Origin: Lineus longissimus
Lineage: Eukaryota > Nemertea > Pilidiophora > Heteronemertea > Lineidae
Length of the DNA stretch: 64,000 bases
Assembly (NCBI RefSeq): GCF_910592395.1
Contig: NC_088311.1
Span: forward strand, 24,150,646 to 24,214,645
Direction: 5' to 3'
A program made the position numbers and the translations under genes. Each line of letters begins with the position of its first letter. The stretch's first letter is position 1. Shown here one piece after another: positions 59,501 through 64,000 of this stretch. Below the pieces are notes generated by a model. That model was not told the origin of the DNA. It made no database searches and was given only the letters and a program-made list of their open reading frames with translations.

Positions 59501-61277
59501 AAAGAATTATTGACTCAGTAAGACTACACTCGGGGAGATTTTGGAACCAATACTTTCTCAACCTCATACCTGCGTGGGCAAATGCGTATAGGCCTACCAG
59601 TTATTTTTATATTGCCGATGAGCCTGGAATCGAGATGAATAAACGCATGTGTTTTTATTTCTTGCTCAACGCATGAATGTTTGACCAAAGCTTACACACT
59701 ATGTGGTGTATGAGGAGAATGTTTTCAATGGGCGAGACTTGGGGCCATGCTGCTTGCTGTCACTTTGCATGCTTGTGTCAGATATACATGGATTTGTACG
59801 GTACATGTAAAATGTCAGGGGAATAAATCATCAGCAGATCATGGTGCTCCTCAAACTGTTGATTTATTTTTGATAGCAGGGATGATACTCTGTGCCTAGG
59901 CTGGTTGAGAGGACCTACATAATATACTCAGACTCTTTTCAATTGATGTTTAATTTTTTAAAGTTCTTTGTGTATTGTTTTCATGTAGTCATGGATACAT
60001 TTGTAGAAAGACTCAAGTTTGAAGTAGACCAGGATATAAAAAAGAAACAGCTGTTGATGTCCATACAAGTTTTGTAATTAAACTTTAATTTGTATTCTCC
60101 TGTCCTTATTTTATCTATCCATTTCGGAATTTGATCACTGTATACATTTTTAGGCCTCCCTGACACATCTGTACTGATTATAACTTGACATGGCTTATAC
60201 ATACATTTGTAATATGTCAGTCCAAAAATTATCAAATATCGAATATCAAAGCCCCTCCCAATGGAATACATTGCCAAGTTCATGACCGAAAAATATCAAA
60301 TACCAAATATCAAAGGCCCTCCCCATCAAACATTGGCGCCAAACAAAATATCAAATATCAATATCAAAGGGCCTCCCCTCCAAATATCGTGAGGTGGAGT
60401 GATGATAAACAAGTAATTTATTTTGAATGGCCTTACATGAATAGGAAGACTGCAACAACGGCGCCGATCCAGATGGCTTCCAACAGATCGATGAAGAGGA
60501 CCTATCAGAAAAACAAACTAGAGGCCATAGATTGGATGATGTTTCTACCTTTGCAAGTAATTCAATTTCACCAACGTATAGTATTTGTAACAACAATGCC
60601 CCTAAGCATACAGCACATTGTCTTGGAACAATACAACATGACTAAGTGAGATCAATGACATCTCCATGATCTTGGCATTTGACGTTGTTCAGCACCTCTA
60701 CAGATATCATATAATGTATGATGTACTCACCGCCTGAAACAGTGTCTTCCTGAAAACACCGATCGAATGTTCCCTAAAGGCCTTGGTATCGAACTGCACG
60801 TCCTCTTCATTTTTAAGTGAAACTGAAAACAGCACATGTGATCAAACTAGATGAAACCTATCGGGATACTCCCCCTCGGTGTAAGTAGCTCTTCGTAAAC
60901 CAAGGGATTCGACAGCTGCGAAACTGATTCGATGTATCAGTCGTTCTATCCCGTAATGGGTGTATTTCCGAGGCATGCAGAGTGCCCAGTGGGGTCACCA
61001 TCAAATCCCCGAGATCAAGTCCCCCCGTGGTGACCGAGTTTCAGACCAGGGGGCATATTATTATTTCCTGCTGAAAAAGAAAGTGTCTCTGCAACTTACA
61101 TTGAACTGACTTTGTTCGGACAGTGGGCTCGGTATCCACTCCAACAGGAAATGAAGTATCGAAACCAGCCGTAGCACGTGCAGTGTCCCATAAGATTGGA
61201 CGAGGCAGTTCGCTGGTTCTGCTAGTATCACTCTTCTTCAGGTCCCAACCGACCTGTTGCCAGTTCTCGGTAGCCAT
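56536..61277 (-). CDS. Divergent TMBIM/Lifeguard (BAX inhibitor-1 family) protein, 354 aa, 11 exons
   Basis: Exons (minus strand): 61277-61100, 60822-60731, 60501-60437, 58735-58595, 58448-58389, 58136-58097, 57988-57951, 57674-57587, 57252-57139, 56962-56918 and 56739-56536. All ten introns are GT...AG and every phase matches. The product has a polar N-terminus of about 90 residues, then six or seven membrane spans. The first loop has three N-glycosylation sites (NNT, NIS, NNT). Family resemblance: FDTKAFREHSIGVFRKTLFQ before span 1, like the F.RKVY.I...QLL start of TMBIM proteins. EKRVPSQLFLFLLVNTFALL...YQTEVML fits the RR.P.N...L..FT......Y.T..V core. Known relatives are ER/Golgi membrane proteins affecting calcium leak and cell death. 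The usual late Asp residues (D-T after span 6, LYLD) are not evident here, so function may differ. A short poly(A) signal follows the stop. Confidence 0.83.
57745..57839. repeat. Short dispersed repeat, copy 2 (partner at 453-543), in a TMBIM-like intron
   Basis: CCATGCCGATCTACAGTCGG opens and CTGCCGGCAAGTCGGCATGA closes the stretch, so the ends are inverted over about 8 bases plus a degenerate extension. Interior motifs GATATCCATCCTTC and GGAGACTTTAAGATTGACAT match copy 1. It lies in the intron between exons 7 and 8 of the TMBIM-like gene. Confidence 0.55.
60225..60395 (+). repeat. Degenerate tandem repeat in a TMBIM-like intron
   Basis: Three units of about 60 bp each carry AAATATCAAATATCAAAG followed by GCCCCTCCC or GGCCCTCCCC and then CAAT/AACATTG. 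A related GATATTCGATATATCAAATA stretch is at 59215-59236. It lies in the intron between exons 2 and 3 on the opposite strand. Confidence 0.75.
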
Positions 61278-62405
61278 ATGTCAGATGGTCGACAGTCTTT
61301 CCATTGGTTGTGTGTAGAAATCGATTGCCAGATAGGCTTTCCCACCCGGAAATGAACTCCAAATTCGTTGTCTTCAAATGTAGGGCAAAGCATGTTAAGT
61401 GTATGCCAACACGTATTGAGACAACGTAGACCTACTTTCGTATTGTTTAAGACGGTCGAATAAGACACATTTTAGATCGTGACCCAAATTGCATTTTGAT
61501 TCGTACCGTGGGCTAGTGAATATTGCGTTTTGCTTTCTTCGCCCAGTCACTGTCCGTCTACACTGCACTATGGCCATGAACTCTTCCCAAGGAAATAGGA
61601 ACCTTTCCCGGCGACTTACCGGAGGCACCATGGAGCATGCAATGGTCTACACGCCGGAGACTAGTGGGAGCACACTAAGCCACTGTTGAACACGGCTGAG
61701 TTCATCAATTCGTTACCAGGCGTCACCAGATGTAACTCATCCGCCTTTCAATTGTAAATGACGTTACAACTGTAACAGATAAGTTGAAGAGTACTTCTCC
61801 GTTTATGACATGACGCTTAGACCTAACGAAGACTCCCGGGACAAGGGAATCCTTCGTCTTACACATCGAGTTGCTGGACAAATCGGTACAGGATTTCAAA
61901 CAATAGCTCCTATTGTTCATTTGTATAACATCATAACATTTAGAAGAAGTCGTTTGATTTACTAAGTTTCAAAAGGCTAAGTGATTGTGTACACCACCTA
62001 TGTTTAACTGTGTTTTCATCATTGGTTTGCCTTCCATGCACGGCTTCCTTTCTCAACAGTTAGGAGACAACACGCTGCAAAAATCACCAACACGAAATCA
62101 TCTATTTAAATATTCATTTATTAGGCTTAATTTAAAACTTTCCATGTACATATATTCACGGATCATTACTTACATTCATTATATCCACAGAATATACACA
62201 GAGCTATCATATATGGTATTGTACTGTGCTTGTATCCAAAAGTGCTATCAGGTGAGTTTCAACATTACTGAAATTATTGGACTCCATTGAAAGTGAGTCA
62301 GAGCCGTATTTAGCAATGGGGGAGGCCGGGGGCAAAGGTCCCTTCCAGACATCTCCTAAGACATATTTTTCACACAGATAAGGGTACTGTTTCGTCTGTC
62401 ACATT
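61278..62405. other. Upstream region of the TMBIM-like gene
   Basis: Should contain the promoter and any 5' UTR of the TMBIM-like gene. No clear motif, repeat or second gene is visible. Confidence 0.4.
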
Positions 62406-62598
62406 TTAGAAGTTCAATTCAAGCTCTGCAGAGCATCTGGAGATTATCTCGGTGACATTCGAAGAACTAACAATTGTATTGATAATACTCCCCATGGTTC
62501 TGAAGACATTCTCAAAAATAGTACCGTTTTCATGACCGTCGGAACAACTCTTTGGGATAAGAGCCTCTTCACCCATCCGCCCTAAATGATCTTGGACT
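62406..62598 (-). CDS. Possible terminal exon of an unidentified minus-strand gene
   Basis: The acceptor GGTTTCCTAG is followed on the minus strand by one base and 63 codons plus TAA. The peptide includes GTIFENVFRTMGSIINTIVS and ends SRCSAELELNF; it is regular and protein-like. No partner exon with matching phase was found upstream and no family is recognised. A chance open frame is possible. Confidence 0.3.
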
Positions 62599-63511
62599 CT
62601 AGGAAACCTTTTTTTGTGCAATACAGTATATAGAGAACTACATCATGTTTCCTCTTCGACGACTTGGTTGGAGCCCCTTGCCATGACCAATCGGATCTCT
62701 TGAGTATTGTTAATAATGGAAAATTAAGTTTTGGCCGTCGAATGAATGACGCCCAATCTTTCAGTAGAAAGATCTGGCAAGGGACTATTCGTAGCGTCAG
62801 AGACAGATAAACATATACTAACTACCTGGCTGCTTATGGACCCCAAAGTCCTGACCTTCAATTCGAGTTTGCATGAATCTCTAGTAAAAAACTCGGTGAA
62901 TACAATTCGGCACAAACAGTATTTCGTTCTCATATGCTTGGCGTGTGGCTTCGGGATGTAAGTACGCCCGATTCGGAGCCATCTGTTTTGACACCTTGCT
63001 CTGTATCATTAATGTTCCACGTCTCACTCTGGATGTTGTAAATCGCTGAGGATTGATTTGAAGACGTTCTTAGATCTAACTGCGGTTAGGACTGGTGTCT
63101 ATATTATTCTTCGGTTTCCTGGCGAATGCTTCGAAGGTCCAAACAATCATACACTATGCCAAAAGTAGGTGGTTGCCGTCACAAGATGACCCGTTTCAAT
63201 TACCCAAAGTGCAGTTTCCTTGACACAATTATAGTGCTACAACTATGATGTTTGGTTGTCGTTTGGTAAGTTGACTAAGAAAGAGCAGCACACTATAATT
63301 CACGATAATTCATTTTGATCCTTCCAACAGAAAAATTACACGTGGGTGATACTAATTTCAGAGCTGCTCAAACAGTTCTCCAACTGTGCACTTTGTTCAA
63401 ACATGTCAAATGAGTGGTTAGAATATCGTATATTACCTTACTGTGTGCATAATCTTTCTTGGCTGTGATATAGCAAAACTTAATCTAGGCAGGTTTAAAC
63501 TAACAGTATTT

Positions 63512-63953
63512 TCACAGGCCATCCATAACGTCTGCTAACCAGGAATATTCGATTGGACTAATCTTGAAGCCATCTTCTTCAACGTAATTGAATGCTGCTC
63601 GGACTGTCAAGAGTTTAGAGAAGTATCGGCAAGGATACACAGATAACTCATTAACGACATTATCAAAGATCCATCTTAAGATGAAACTGTCTGCACGGAC
63701 AAAGCAGGACGCTACAGACCGGAGATAGCTAGAGACGACCATTGAATAATATTCCCATCATAATCCACTACCATTGGTTAGACGTGGATGACGTCGTTCT
63801 GAGTAACTCAGTTTTGGCACTCGGCAACAATCTCGAGATCAACAACGCAGCTTTATCATCAGAATTGCCAAGCTCAATTACTCGATGACAATAAGCGTGT
63901 GCAATACGCAAGTGTATGTATACCTTGCATGGTCTGTTTACCCATCCAGACAA
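63512..63953 (-). other. Protein-like open frames at the window edge, unresolved
   Basis: Two successive minus-strand frames, 63953-63768 (including VIELGNSDDKAALLISRLLP) and 63742-63512 (including YFSKLLTVRAAFNYVEEDGF), look more protein-like than background but are in different frames separated by stops. They could be pieces of exons of a gene continuing past 64000, or chance. No family recognised. Confidence 0.2.
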
Positions 63954-64000
63954 GGATATTCTCTCCCAAATTACATAGACTTATTGACACTGGTACGAAG

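Overview
The window is eukaryotic and metazoan. Five spliced genes (or gene parts) can be read, with GT...AG introns whose phases match exactly. The rest is AT-rich non-coding DNA with tRNA-derived SINEs, MITEs and a decayed LINE tail. The repeat content (GACGGAC-type satellites, the AGGCCTA motif scattered throughout, many nested DNA transposons) and the gene set suggest a marine invertebrate. The phylum cannot be fixed from the sequence alone.

Layout. At 3.1-4.5 kb (+) lie the last two exons of a FAM110-family (centrosome/spindle-associated) gene. At 10.5-11.5 kb (-) is an intronless-CDS fatty acid hydroxylase / sterol desaturase-family enzyme with all three histidine boxes and a C-terminal KKXX ER-retrieval signal. 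Just downstream of it is an unexplained protein-like stretch split between two frames.

From 13.77 to 27.24 kb is a very large inverted repeat. Its arms are about 3.0 kb once later insertions are removed, around a spacer of about 3.3 kb. Four further transposons have landed inside it: a Tc1/mariner-type MITE (left arm), a hAT-like MITE and a Harbinger-derived MITE (right arm), and a MULE-like element (central spacer). For the three arm insertions the opposite arm is the intact empty site, so their ends and target-site duplications can be read directly.

At 28.4-31.0 and 32.9-35.0 kb (-) are two tandem paralogues encoding four-pass membrane proteins of MS4A/CD20-like layout with long, repetitive Gln/Pro-rich N-termini. 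Both have the same three-exon, phase-0 architecture. From 37.9 to 55.0 kb (+) is a gene with a 14.4-kb intron, encoding a 907-residue Ser/Arg-rich, probably disordered protein with SH3-binding-like motifs. I could not assign it to a family. At 56.5-61.3 kb (-) is an 11-exon gene for a 354-residue, six- to seven-pass protein that reads as a divergent TMBIM/Lifeguard (BAX inhibitor-1 family) member. The last 2.7 kb carry only weak exon candidates.

The genes share no obvious pathway. The only clear relationship between neighbours is the tandem MS4A-like pair. The most unusual structure is the nested-transposon palindrome.
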